DNA of 64,000 bases. It comes from Methanobacterium sp. UBA294 (GTDB taxonomy: Archaea > Methanobacteriota > Methanobacteria > Methanobacteriales > Methanobacteriaceae). Both the position numbers and the translations under genes were made by a program. The notes under the pieces are model-generated. The model was given only the letters and a program-made list of their open reading frames with translations. It did not search any database and was not told the DNA's origin. Positions 26,418-35,006 of the stretch are shown piece by piece. The stretch's first letter is position 1. Each line of letters begins with the position of its first letter. The DNA is taken from positions 32,501 to 96,500 of the forward strand of contig DACB01000007.1 in assembly GCA_002494495.1 (NCBI GenBank), read 5' to 3'.

Positions 26418-27713
26418 ATGATGAAGGCGATAGTGGTAGGTACTGGTGCAGGAGGAGCAATTTCTGCTCGGGAACTGGCAAATAAAGGTTTTGAAGTGTT
26501 GATATTAGAAGCAGGTGGAGAATTTAAGCCATTCACCCGACGAATTTCATTAGTTGAGCCCCTCAGAAAATTGGGCCTAACACGGAATGAGAAAAATTTC
26601 TCTAGATTTATACCTGCCTATGATTCTGTTCGTTCAAGTAAGGATTTAATTTTATTTAGGGGAATGGCAGTAGGAGGTTCCACAGTCTTAGCCTGTGGAA
26701 ACATGGTAAGGGCCGAACATGGTTTGAAAGAAATTGGTCTGGACCTTACAAAAGAATTTGATGAAGTTGAAGGATTGATTAAGATCAGCATCTTCCCCAG
26801 GGAAAGATGGAGGCCCATGACCAGCAATATGTTCGAATCAGCTGATGAACTTGGATTAAAACCTAATTCAACACCTAAGGCTATTGATTCTCTTAAATGT
26901 ATTTCTTGCGGACTATGCGAAGTGGGATGTGGTTCTGGGGCACGTTGGGATTCCCGCAGGTTTGTTGCTGATGCTGTAAATAAAGGGGCTGTTCTTAAAA
27001 CAAAATCACCAGTAAAGAAGATTATCATTGAAAATGGGCATGCTAAAGGAGTTATCGTTGGATCCGGTTCCCGATCCCGGCGTTTTGAAAGTGATGTTGT
27101 GGTGCTGGCTGCCGGTGGTATAGGAACACCTCAAATATTAAAAGCCTCAGGACTACCGGCTGAGGATCGCTTATGGGTAGACATCGTCCTTACCCTTGGT
27201 GGTGTTTCGAAAGGTGCAAATCAGCTTAATGAACCACCCATGGTCTGGTACACTAAAGAAGAAGATTATATACTATCCCCTTACATCAATATTCTCTCCC
27301 ACTTCCTGCATAAACCCTGGAAGAACGTCTCTATTCAGGATCGGGTGGGGCTTATGGTTAAACTGGCCGACGAAGAGCAGGGAACCGTGTATGCTGATGG
27401 TAAAGTAGATAAGGAAATCACATCCCACGATAGATCCCGATTGGATGAAGCCATAAAAAAGGCCAAACAGGTTATGGTGGGGGCTGGTGTTTCAGGTCCG
27501 TTCATTGAGGGCGTACATAACGGCGGACATCTTGGTGGTACCGTGCCATTAAGAAAGGAGGATTTAAATGATATGAAGCCTTCATGGCTTCCTGATGGAT
27601 TATGGGTTGCGGATTTATCCCTGGCACCCCGTTCACAGGGTTTACCCACCATTCTACTTACATCTGCACTGGCATTAAGAGTGGCAAGGAAGATTGCTGA
27701 AGTTGAAAACTAA
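26418..27713 (+). CDS. GMC-type FAD-dependent oxidoreductase with a [4Fe-4S] motif
   Basis: 431 residues. The FAD dinucleotide-binding site is VVGTGAGGAISARELANKGF, followed by GGEFKPF and the MAVGGSTVLACGN segment. The C-terminal GMC part shows GPFIEGVHNGGHLGGTV and LWVADLSLAPRSQGLPTI. Cysteines 161, 164, 167 and 171 (CISCGLCEVGC) form a CxxCxxCxxxC motif. A related cysteine group occurs in the long-chain alcohol oxidase branch, which would suit a partner acyl reductase. A GGAGG site precedes two adjacent ATG codons; the second (26421) has better spacing. Confidence 0.85.
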   Translation: MMKAIVVGTGAGGAISARELANKGFEVLILEAGGEFKPFTRRISLVEPLRKLGLTRNEKNFSRFIPAYDSVRSSKDLILFRGMAVGGSTVLACGNMVRAEHGLKEIGLDLTKEFDEVEGLIKISIFPRERWRPMTSNMFESADELGLKPNSTPKAIDSLKCISCGLCEVGCGSGARWDSRRFVADAVNKGAVLKTKSPVKKIIIENGHAKGVIVGSGSRSRRFESDVVVLAAGGIGTPQILKASGLPAEDRLWVDIVLTLGGVSKGANQLNEPPMVWYTKEEDYILSPYINILSHFLHKPWKNVSIQDRVGLMVKLADEEQGTVYADGKVDKEITSHDRSRLDEAIKKAKQVMVGAGVSGPFIEGVHNGGHLGGTVPLRKEDLNDMKPSWLPDGLWVADLSLAPRSQGLPTILLTSALALRVARKIAEVEN

Positions 27714-27755
27714 ATAATTACTGAATTAATGATTCTAAAACTAAATAAATAAATT

Positions 27756-27837
27756 ATGCTAATCTAAAAAGCTAAATAGATTGAATCTATGCTAATCTAA
27801 AAACTAAAAAGAAAATGAAATAATGCTAATCTAAAAA
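27756..27837. repeat. Three 15-bp direct repeats, period 33-34 bp
   Basis: ATGCTAATCTAAAAA occurs exactly at 27756-27770, 27789-27803 and 27823-27837, in the 152-base gap between the GMC and SRPBCC genes. The intervening sequences differ, so this is not a simple tandem duplication. No palindrome is present. Confidence 0.8.
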
Positions 27838-27865
27838 TTTTTCAATAATGAAAACAAAATTTTAA

Positions 27866-28318
27866 ATGATGAAAGAAATTTACACTGAAATCGAAATCAA
27901 TGCCTCGGCCAGTGTAGTATGGGATATACTTACTTTTTTTGATAATTACACCCAGTGGAACCCGTTTATAAAGGAGATTTCTGGCCATCAGAGGGTAGGA
28001 TCTCACCTCGATGTTTTTATTAAGCCAGCAAATTCAAATGGGATGAGATTCAAGCCCAAAATATTAAGTTACAAGCCAGAAGAAGAGCTAATATGGCTGG
28101 GAAGTTTATGGATACCCAAATTGTTTGATGGCGAACATAGTTTAATTATTAAGAAAATAGACGAGGATAGTGTTCTATTTATCCAGAAAGAAAAGTTCAC
28201 TGGTCTACTTGTTCCATTGCTCTCCAGTATGTTGAATAATACTAAATCAGGGTTTGAGTCTATGAATAGGGCTTTAAAAAGAGAAGCAGAAGATAAAGGA
28301 ATGTTTATAGGTAAATGA
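27866..28318 (+). CDS. SRPBCC (START-like) domain protein
   Basis: 150 residues with the SRPBCC family N-terminus (EIEINASASVVWDILTFFDNY, then WNPFIKEISG) and the C-terminal helix (MLNNTKSGFESMNRALKREAE). The fold has a large hydrophobic pocket and binds lipids, polyketides or cofactors. It is the last intact gene of the TetR island. A lipid-binding or product-handling role fits the neighbouring acyl-activating enzyme but is inference. Confidence 0.85.
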   Translation: MMKEIYTEIEINASASVVWDILTFFDNYTQWNPFIKEISGHQRVGSHLDVFIKPANSNGMRFKPKILSYKPEEELIWLGSLWIPKLFDGEHSLIIKKIDEDSVLFIQKEKFTGLLVPLLSSMLNNTKSGFESMNRALKREAEDKGMFIGK

Positions 28319-28412
28319 TAAAATAATTACTTTTAACCGCAACCCTGAAAAAAATAGAACTGTAACCTGCATAAAAAGGCGTGCACTACATAAAAAGACT
28401 CATAATAAGCAA

Positions 28413-28669
28413 AAATCACAGGTTGCCAAGACTGAAATAATCAATCTTGATGATCTCGATTTTAATGGATGTATCAGTTGTTTTTTCTGTCCTTTTCAGC
28501 TTCGACACCTACCAATTTAAGGTTTATTCTAACGTACTGGCCACCCGTTTCCAAAAAACACAAAGCAAAAAGAAGAAAAGAAGTATTTCCCCATGACTTG
28601 GAAAAAGCTTACCAGATGGGAGTTGGATTTTCAAGTATTATTGAAGGTAGTTTTTGTTTTAAAAACTAG
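28413..28669 (+). pseudogene. Decayed flavodoxin-like NADPH-dependent oxidoreductase
   Basis: Frame 3 at 28413-28493 reads a typical iron-sulfur flavoprotein segment (TEIINLDDLDFNGCISCFFC) and then meets a stop. Frame 2 at about 28580-28669 reads the usual family C-terminus (EVFPHDLEKAYQMGVGF). About 80-90 residues expected between these parts are missing, and no proper N-terminal FMN loop is present. Its last stop codon overlaps that of ehbP on the opposite strand. This accounts for most of the 347-base gap after the SRPBCC gene. Confidence 0.65.
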
Positions 28670-28938
28670 TCTTCAACACCCAATTCAGCTTTCAACTGAT
28701 CCAGTTTAACTTTGGCCCTTCTAAAATTGCTTAAAAAGGATTCTTCTTCCTTGATAGGGATTATATCAAGGCCTAAGTTCCGGTGTCTTTCAATCCAGTC
28801 TTCAGTGAATACAGGTATGTCGATCTTTATTGGCTGGTCTGTGGGGTTGACCACGATTAGGTTACTGTAGGGGAAATCAGTTTCAACAATGTAGCCGCCT
28901 ACACTTATGATATGGAATGGTGTTACTACAAATTTCAT
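28666..28938 (-). CDS. ehbP: Energy-converting hydrogenase B subunit P
   Basis: 90 residues, soluble, no cysteine motif. It contains IISVGGYIVETDFPYSNLIVV and a C-terminal coiled-coil-like stretch. Identified by its size and by its place as the sixteenth gene of the ehb operon, right after ehbO. Its role in the complex is unknown. I see no further ehb gene beyond it, and its stop abuts a decayed gene on the other strand. Confidence 0.8.
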   Translation of the reverse strand: MKFVVTPFHIISVGGYIVETDFPYSNLIVVNPTDQPIKIDIPVFTEDWIERHRNLGLDIIPIKEEESFLSNFRRAKVKLDQLKAELGVED

Positions 28939-28984
28939 TTTTTCTCACTGGATGATTTTTAAAGTATCAGATCACTCTTTTTGT

Positions 28985-29983
28985 TTATAGGAATGATGCT
29001 ATTATAGCCAGTACTCCCAAGACAGAAACACCAGCCACTACAGGGAAGAACTGTTTATAGGTGAATACTGGTGAGAATGCGCTTACTATGGCCATGATTA
29101 TGGTGAATGCAAGTGCCACTATGATGTTTATCAGTATTGTCCAGCTCAGCAAGTTAGGCGGTAATCCAAGGAACAGGGTAGCGAATATACTGGATAATAC
29201 AAATATCAGTAAACCTCTACTGATATAGACGTATGCCCTGTATTTTGATGCGTATTCCAGGAGAGGTCCTTCTATAACATCTGCTTTGGTCTTGAGTATG
29301 GCGAATGGGTATTCGTTCATGAGTATCATAAATCCTACAAAGAAGACTATTGCACCTAAAATTCCTCCAATTGTGAAAAGAACAGGTCCATGAAGTTGTT
29401 GGTATGCAACGATGTCGCTTAGGAATATACTGCCAGCCATGGCCACCGGGACAAAGATGGCAATATAAATTGGGAATGATCCCAAGGCAATTAATCGAAA
29501 CGCCCTCATGGAACTGAGTTCTTCAAAAAAGGATCGGGGGACGTTTGGATGCTTGGCTCCTTTAACCACGTCAGGGAAGGGCATATTAATGGATAAAACT
29601 GATTTTGATAGGGATCCCATGAACATGTACAATATCTCCTCCACTTTAAGTAGCCCTACCAATGCTATGACGCTTGCAAAGGTAGCAAAGAAGTACATTT
29701 GAGGCATGATGATAAGCAAGAGCAGTACAGATATAATTATCCCTATAAATGGGAGGGCATTGTATAAACCAGGCATGGGAGAGTTAGGATTGATTATCTC
29801 TTTGAAGAAGAATTTAATAGGGGACATTAACCCTGGGCTTGAAAGTGGTGGGCCAATCCTCTGCTGTATCCGGGCGTGTACAAACTTCCTCTCGATACCA
29901 GGCAACCAAACACTTACTGCAAAGGCCACTATTAAAGTTCCTATTACTGCCATTAGCGCGATTAATGAGTCAACAATGGTCAT
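28985..29983 (-). CDS. ehbO: Energy-converting hydrogenase B subunit O, NuoH/HycD-like membrane subunit
   Basis: 332 residues with about eight transmembrane helices. It has the NuoH-type conserved loops (ERKFVHARIQQRIGPP and the KVEEILYMF region). In the group 4 hydrogenase, this subunit links the hydrogenase module (EhbM/N) to ion translocation. A GGAG ribosome site precedes the ATG. It follows ehbN directly. Confidence 0.92.
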   Translation of the reverse strand: MTIVDSLIALMAVIGTLIVAFAVSVWLPGIERKFVHARIQQRIGPPLSSPGLMSPIKFFFKEIINPNSPMPGLYNALPFIGIIISVLLLLIIMPQMYFFATFASVIALVGLLKVEEILYMFMGSLSKSVLSINMPFPDVVKGAKHPNVPRSFFEELSSMRAFRLIALGSFPIYIAIFVPVAMAGSIFLSDIVAYQQLHGPVLFTIGGILGAIVFFVGFMILMNEYPFAILKTKADVIEGPLLEYASKYRAYVYISRGLLIFVLSSIFATLFLGLPPNLLSWTILINIIVALAFTIIMAIVSAFSPVFTYKQFFPVVAGVSVLGVLAIIASFL

Positions 29984-30017
29984 TATTTAAATCTCCTTAT
30001 TATCGTGAATTATTCTC

Positions 30018-31163
30018 CTATAACTGGATTATTTGTATAGCTCTATCAGTACAGGTGAAGCATGGGTCACATTGCACAATAGCTAATTGTGCATCGGTTA
30101 TATGGTTTCCAATACATGCATGCTCCATTGCTCCTATGTTGGTAATTGATGGGGTTCTTACGATAACGTTTCTCACCCTACCCTCATCTAAGGAGTATGA
30201 GTGGTATAATTTACCCCGGGGTACTTCTATGTAGCTCTTGGTAATGGTGACATCCTGCATCTCCCAGCTACGGTTGGTTATTGGGCCTTCAGGAAGTGCT
30301 TTTATGGCCTGTCTTATGATCTTAATGGATTCCGGGATCTCCAGGACCCTCATCAGTAAGTTGGATTTAACATCTCCATCATCCTGGGTTATCACATCGA
30401 ATTCAAAGGGATCGTACTCCTTCATATCCCTTCTTAAATCTACAGCAACCCCAGTTGCACGTAGAGTAGGCCCGGTTGCAGATAATCTTAATGCATCCTC
30501 CTTAGAAATGACACCCACCCCGGTTATACGGGACATGATCATGGGGTCTGCTACGAATCTTTCAGCGAAGTCTGTGATCTTCTCTTCTACAAAATCCATT
30601 CCCTCGGTTAACCTCTGGATTCTCATCTCATTTAAATCGGCCCGGGGTCTGATTCCCCCAATAACAGGAACACCATATTGCACACGGTTACCTCCAATCA
30701 TTCGGAGTAGTTCCATCACTGTTTCTCTGATATAGAATAATCTCATGGAAAAGGTTTCATGACCCAATACCTCATTTCCATGGGCGAGGTATAGCATGTG
30801 GCTATGTAATCTTTCCAGTTCTTCCATTATAATCCTTATGTACAGTGCCCTTTCGGGTACTTCTATTTCCAGAGCTTTTTCCGCCACCAGAACAGAGTTC
30901 CAGATATGGCTGTTTGAACATATACCGCAGATTTTCTCGGTGAGGCTGTTGGCCTTCTCTACTGGTAGGCCTTCCATTATACGCTCAATTCCCCTGTGGT
31001 TCACTCCGATGGTCATCTCTGCATCTCTAACTATTTCATCTTCCACAAACAACCGAATCCGGTAAGGTTCTAGAGCAGCCGAGTGCACGGTTCCCATGGG
31101 GACTTCCGTCTCGATTTCCTGTTCATTCCGGGTTTCATCGGTTATTTTGTTGTCATTATCCAT
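30018..31163 (-). CDS. ehbN: Energy-converting hydrogenase B large subunit (NiFe catalytic)
   Basis: 381 residues from the ATG at 31163, behind GGTGT; a GTG three bases earlier is in frame. Both nickel-ligand CxxC pairs are present: ICGIC in EKICGICSNSH near residue 85 and CDPCFTC near the C-terminus. As in other group 4 enzymes, little sequence follows the second pair, so no long processed C-terminal peptide is expected. With EhbM it oxidises H2 and reduces ferredoxin, driven by the ion gradient. Confidence 0.95.
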   Translation of the reverse strand: MDNDNKITDETRNEQEIETEVPMGTVHSAALEPYRIRLFVEDEIVRDAEMTIGVNHRGIERIMEGLPVEKANSLTEKICGICSNSHIWNSVLVAEKALEIEVPERALYIRIIMEELERLHSHMLYLAHGNEVLGHETFSMRLFYIRETVMELLRMIGGNRVQYGVPVIGGIRPRADLNEMRIQRLTEGMDFVEEKITDFAERFVADPMIMSRITGVGVISKEDALRLSATGPTLRATGVAVDLRRDMKEYDPFEFDVITQDDGDVKSNLLMRVLEIPESIKIIRQAIKALPEGPITNRSWEMQDVTITKSYIEVPRGKLYHSYSLDEGRVRNVIVRTPSITNIGAMEHACIGNHITDAQLAIVQCDPCFTCTDRAIQIIQL

Positions 31164-31251
31164 CACATTACACCTGATTGATATTTTGAGTAAATTTTGC
31201 TTTTATTTTGAGTAAATTTAGTTTTTTGTAATTTTTTATTAAAAAATTCTA

Positions 31252-31698
31252 CTACATAGCTTCTAACAACAACGGCAGTGCAGCCACTGCCCCTGCTAGG
31301 ACATCTTCTGGCCTTACAGCACAGCCAGGCACCTTGGCATCCACTGGAATTATTTCATCCACTGGTCCACATATTTCTTCAGAGGGAATATCCCCGTGTA
31401 TATTCTTGTAAACCCCTCCCATGAGTGCACAAGCTCCAGCTGCTATTACTGCCTTAGGTTCAGGGATGGCTTCATAAATAGCCTTTAATGGCTCTTTATT
31501 GTGTTTGGTTACCGGTCCAGTTACCACCAGTACATCGGCTTCCCGGGGATTCCAAGTTAGGAATATTTTATACTGCTCTATATCGAACTTTGGTGATAGA
31601 ACACAGTTTACTATTTCAATATCACAGCCATTACATCCTCCAGTGTAGACCAGCATGACGTGAACGGCTCTGGCTCTTGAATATGATTTTAAACTCAT
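31252..31698 (-). CDS. ehbM: Energy-converting hydrogenase B small subunit (NuoB-like)
   Basis: 148 residues. Cysteines for the proximal [4Fe-4S] cluster lie in GGCNGCDIEIVNC, GACALMGG and VPGCAVRPEDVL, the NuoB/small hydrogenase pattern. The cluster passes electrons from the NiFe site of EhbN to the ferredoxin-like subunits EhbL and EhbK. No strong ribosome site is seen before this ATG. Confidence 0.93.
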   Translation of the reverse strand: MSLKSYSRARAVHVMLVYTGGCNGCDIEIVNCVLSPKFDIEQYKIFLTWNPREADVLVVTGPVTKHNKEPLKAIYEAIPEPKAVIAAGACALMGGVYKNIHGDIPSEEICGPVDEIIPVDAKVPGCAVRPEDVLAGAVAALPLLLEAM

Positions 31699-31730
31699 GA
31701 TAATCGCTTCTTAGTTTTTTTAGGCTGTCA

Positions 31731-32216
31731 TTAAATCTTTCTCTTCTTTAATACAGTTGAATCTGATAAAAATTGTGCAATAAATGCTAATTTGTCTTCG
31801 GATATTTTTATTGGCTTTTTTAAGAGTTCCCCAACATCCAGCTCCACTTCGCCAACATCGTTGGGGTGTATGGTACCTGCTTTACCAAACAGTGCGTATA
31901 ATGGGCAGAAATCATGGCAGTAGTAACAGTTTACACATTTTTCACTGTTTAAAACCGGGATCTGTGTTTTGACCATTCCCTCAATTATCTCCACTGGTTC
32001 ATCCAGATCCAGCATGGTGATTGCATTTGTTGGACAGGCATTGCAGCATCCTGAGCAGCCTATGCAGGGTATCTCAGCCACTTTATCTGTCGGTGTTACC
32101 CTTCCTTCCATGATTTTGTTCCTCATTTCCATATCGGTAACCCGGTCTGATGCAAAAAGTATTCGTTTAGAGTTATTTATGATTCCTTCCAGGAATACCC
32201 GGATAAAGTCTTTCAT
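31731..32216 (-). CDS. ehbL: Energy-converting hydrogenase B subunit L, 2[4Fe-4S] ferredoxin-type
   Basis: 161 residues with two CxxCxxCxxxC motifs, CIGCSGCCNAC and CVNCYYCHDFC, in the NuoI-like arrangement. The start codon overlaps the ehbK stop by four bases, indicating coupled translation. It carries electrons between EhbM and the polyferredoxin or external ferredoxin. Confidence 0.92.
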   Translation of the reverse strand: MKDFIRVFLEGIINNSKRILFASDRVTDMEMRNKIMEGRVTPTDKVAEIPCIGCSGCCNACPTNAITMLDLDEPVEIIEGMVKTQIPVLNSEKCVNCYYCHDFCPLYALFGKAGTIHPNDVGEVELDVGELLKKPIKISEDKLAFIAQFLSDSTVLKKRKI

Positions 32217-33574
32217 GGTGCCACCTCGAATTCTCGTTCAAACAGTATGGCCCTTGCTGGACAGACATTGGAACACGCACCACAGTAGGTGCACTTTTCA
32301 TCGTCTACAACAATATTACCCTCTTTTGTTTCAGTTATAGCTTCTTCTGGACAGATTTTAGTACATAAGTTACATTGCATGCATAGTTTGTCCTGTACGA
32401 AGGTGTATCCATCTTTTATGGATTTTTTAAGCATGCTTGTTTTAGGTATTGCATCTGCGGGACAGTGTATACCACATTTTTCACAGAGAATACATTTATC
32501 TAAATCAACATTAATAGAGCCCTTCTTAAGGGTGATAGCTCCTTTTGGACATATTTCAGCACATACACCACAGGATATGCAGTCTTCAGTAACATCCCCT
32601 TCCCAGGTAACATTCTGGAAGCTCCGTGCCTCATTTACGTCACATGCCTGGACACAGTTACCACATGATACACAGAATCCTTTAATCCTCCTTTCTACTT
32701 CATCTGATTCCCGGAGTGTGCCTACGGGGCAGACATCCAGACATTCCATTTCCTCGCATTCCTCACAGAATGTTGGGTCGTATCGTATTTTTCCGTCCAC
32801 CATCTTCAACGCACCGTGGCTACATGCTTCTGTGCACAGGCCACAGTTCAGGCAGGATACTATTTTTCCGGTTAATTCTTCTCCGGGTTCTGGTTTATGG
32901 ATCTTTACCTTAAAATCCTCAATGCTTATGGCTCTGTTAGGGCATTCCTTAACACATTTAAGGCATAATGTGCATTTATCTTCATCTATGGTAGTGTCAG
33001 TTATAGCGTCAGCTGGACAGACGTCTTCACAGACTCTACACTCAGTGCATTTTCCCTCTAGATCTACATCGACCATTATAGCATCGGTGGGGCAATTATA
33101 TTCACACCGTCTGCACAGTGTACATTTCTCATGATCAGTGGTTACGTTAGTTCTTTCTACTTTTGATCCTTCTTTTTGCCTTTTTATTTCTGGTTGAATT
33201 GTTAAATTAAGTGACTGTAAAAATTGAAGCTGTCTTTCTTCAATTACATCAAATGCATCCAGCCTTGCATCGATAGGGCATGTATCTGCACAGATACCAC
33301 AGCGGGCGCAAATTCCTTTTACCATATCATCTTCTATTTTGATGCTGTTTACTGGGCAGGTCATTTCGCACACACCACAGGCGTTGCACTTAGCCCGGTC
33401 CACCATGTAGCCTCCGTATTTATTCTTCTTTATGGCTTTGTTGGGGCAGGCATCTGCACAGGCTCCGCAGGTTATACAGCTAAATGCTTTTCCATCAATT
33501 AATCTTATAGCCTCGGTGGGGCATTTTTTGATGCATTCTCCTAAGCCTTCACATTTGTTTGTTGATATAAACAT
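32213..33574 (-). CDS. ehbK: Energy-converting hydrogenase B polyferredoxin
   Basis: 453 residues packed with cysteine motifs; I count about 14 candidate [4Fe-4S] sites, 12 of canonical CxxCxxCxxxC form. Examples are CITCGACADAC, CNACGVCEMTC, CTLCLKCVKEC and CTYCGACSNVC. The first (CEGLGEC) and the ninth (CEECEEMEC) have altered spacing. It probably works as an electron wire from the hydrogenase to acceptor oxidoreductases such as those of acetyl-CoA or pyruvate synthesis. A GGAGT ribosome site precedes the ATG. Confidence 0.95.
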   Translation of the reverse strand: MFISTNKCEGLGECIKKCPTEAIRLIDGKAFSCITCGACADACPNKAIKKNKYGGYMVDRAKCNACGVCEMTCPVNSIKIEDDMVKGICARCGICADTCPIDARLDAFDVIEERQLQFLQSLNLTIQPEIKRQKEGSKVERTNVTTDHEKCTLCRRCEYNCPTDAIMVDVDLEGKCTECRVCEDVCPADAITDTTIDEDKCTLCLKCVKECPNRAISIEDFKVKIHKPEPGEELTGKIVSCLNCGLCTEACSHGALKMVDGKIRYDPTFCEECEEMECLDVCPVGTLRESDEVERRIKGFCVSCGNCVQACDVNEARSFQNVTWEGDVTEDCISCGVCAEICPKGAITLKKGSINVDLDKCILCEKCGIHCPADAIPKTSMLKKSIKDGYTFVQDKLCMQCNLCTKICPEEAITETKEGNIVVDDEKCTYCGACSNVCPARAILFEREFEVAP

Positions 33575-33625
33575 TACCCATTACTCCGATAATCCCTTGT
33601 TTATTTTTTCGTAATTTTTGATTTT

Positions 33626-33898
33626 TCATTGTTCTGTTTGTTCTCTACCATATCTTCCCAGTGTAACAATACCCACGATTATCCCTACTATGCCTGCTAA
33701 AAATCCCGAAGCCAGGGGTAGGTCTTCGTAGTATGGGAATGGTCCTAAGAAGTATGCTGCTGCCAAGGCAGCGATAAATATGGTGATATAGCTTCCCCAG
33801 GTGAAGTTCAATTTACTTTCTGGGTTTATTTTGACTCTGCTCCCTACTATAAATCCTAATATGAATCCCAGAACTAAGGGGCCTGCGTAAAATATCAT
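33626..33898 (-). CDS. ehbJ: Energy-converting hydrogenase B subunit J, small membrane protein
   Basis: 90 residues, three hydrophobic segments (PLVLGFILGFIVGS at the start, a central YITIFIAALAAAYFLG and a final FLAGIVGIIVGIV). Overlaps the ehbI stop by four bases. Function unknown; the name rests on operon position. Confidence 0.8.
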   Translation of the reverse strand: MIFYAGPLVLGFILGFIVGSRVKINPESKLNFTWGSYITIFIAALAAAYFLGPFPYYEDLPLASGFLAGIVGIIVGIVTLGRYGREQTEQ

Positions 33899-34383
33899 TC
33901 AATCTCCTCTATTCCTTCTCCATCTTCATCTAATTCATTTTTAAACCCTAAAAATGCTATTACAACGGCGCTTAAACCTACCATTACCTTTAAGCCAACT
34001 GCAAAGTTTAAGTAGGGTATTATTCCAGCATGGGTGGGGTCCGGGTAGTTAAATATGTTCTGTATATAACCAGGCACTATGCTGTAAAGGTCTACGCCCA
34101 GGTTATAGAGGAAGGATCCAGCAAATAGTAATCCAGCCAGACCTAGAAATACGTAAAGCAGTGCCCCTATACTTTCCATGGATGACATGAAATCATGCGA
34201 GAATTTTAGGGGAGTGTCTTTTATTCCGTATACTACAATACAGAAAATAATGGCTCCAGCTATTATAGCTCCACCTTGGAAACCTCCTCCCGGAGTTATA
34301 TGTCCTCCTAAAATGGTGTTTATCCCCAAACAGGTTATTATCAGGGCCGCGGGGTATATGAATAGTTTCAGTATGGTGCTCAT
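33895..34383 (-). CDS. ehbI: Energy-converting hydrogenase B subunit I, MnhB-like
   Basis: 162 residues with four transmembrane helices and the Na+/H+ antiporter subunit B motif GGHITPGGGFQGGAI. It belongs to the Mrp-like module that couples the complex to ion flow. The start is two bases from the ehbH stop, with GGAAAATAGG ahead of the ATG. Confidence 0.9.
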   Translation of the reverse strand: MSTILKLFIYPAALIITCLGINTILGGHITPGGGFQGGAIIAGAIIFCIVVYGIKDTPLKFSHDFMSSMESIGALLYVFLGLAGLLFAGSFLYNLGVDLYSIVPGYIQNIFNYPDPTHAGIIPYLNFAVGLKVMVGLSAVVIAFLGFKNELDEDGEGIEEIE

Positions 34384-34384
34384 C

Positions 34385-34663
34385 CTATTTTCCTCCCAGC
34401 TTTACTTTACCTCTTCCAAATATCAGTAATGTCACGACTACAGCAGTGACCAGTATCAGTGCTTCACCAAGGGTGTCATAACCTCTCCAATCGAATACGA
34501 CGTTGGTTACGGCGTTAGGAGCTATTTCTGGACCCAACCATAGATAAATGTAGCTTATTCCCGGATATAAGATCTGATCAAACCCATATATTGCCTGAAA
34601 TAAAGCTACGGAAAAAATTGCAAGTGCCAGTATCCCTATTATGTTTTTTACTCCATTAAACAT
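34385..34663 (-). CDS. ehbH: Energy-converting hydrogenase B subunit H, MbhE/MnhB N-terminal-like
   Basis: 92 residues with two membrane segments. The family motif is VFDWRGYDTLGEALILVTA, which in Mrp and Mbh systems forms the join between small antiporter subunits. It overlaps ehbG by eight bases. Confidence 0.88.
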   Translation of the reverse strand: MFNGVKNIIGILALAIFSVALFQAIYGFDQILYPGISYIYLWLGPEIAPNAVTNVVFDWRGYDTLGEALILVTAVVVTLLIFGRGKVKLGGK

Positions 34664-34994
34664 TTAAATTCCCCCAGTAAAACAGGGCTACAACTATTCC
34701 CAGGGCAACCACGATGTAGAACATCATGTTATTCAAGTCATCGTTCTGTTCCTTTCTAAGTCTGGGCATGATGGGCCTGGCCATGACCGCTATGATCAGT
34801 ACAGCTGCTATCATGATTATCATCAAAACAGGGTGGATAAGCCTTACCATAATTACAGCGACTAAAACAGATGCAATCAGAGTTAATTCTGCAGCTAGCA
34901 TAGCTGAAGCTGTTATGTTAGTTATTGGCTGGTCTTCTTCAGCTTTTTTCTGTACTTCACGCATTTTTTTCAGTATAAAATCATAGATATTCAT
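34656..34994 (-). CDS. ehbG: Energy-converting hydrogenase B subunit G, membrane protein
   Basis: 112 residues: a charged helical N-terminus (about 20 residues) and three transmembrane segments. Identified by position between ehbF and ehbH. A GGGTGA ribosome site precedes the ATG. No motif reveals its role. Confidence 0.8.
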   Translation of the reverse strand: MNIYDFILKKMREVQKKAEEDQPITNITASAMLAAELTLIASVLVAVIMVRLIHPVLMIIMIAAVLIIAVMARPIMPRLRKEQNDDLNNMMFYIVVALGIVVALFYWGNLNV

Positions 34995-35006
34995 TATTTC
35001 ACCCTG

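Noticed and set aside
27756..27837. Possible CRISPR array
   Set aside because: Only three 15-bp repeats, AT-rich spacers of about 18-19 bases, no palindromic repeat and no cas genes nearby.
20217..28318. Prophage or defence island
   Set aside because: No integrase, terminase, capsid, nuclease or restriction gene is present; the enzymes look metabolic and no flanking att-like repeats or tRNA were found.
28469..28669. 66-codon frame as a small gene
   Set aside because: Its C-terminus matches the end of a flavoprotein whose earlier part is in another frame, so it is best read as a pseudogene piece.
32289..33134. 281-codon plus-strand frame opposite ehbK
   Set aside because: It mirrors the cysteine-rich repeats of the polyferredoxin and is a by-product of its codon pattern; no ribosome site and no recognisable domain.
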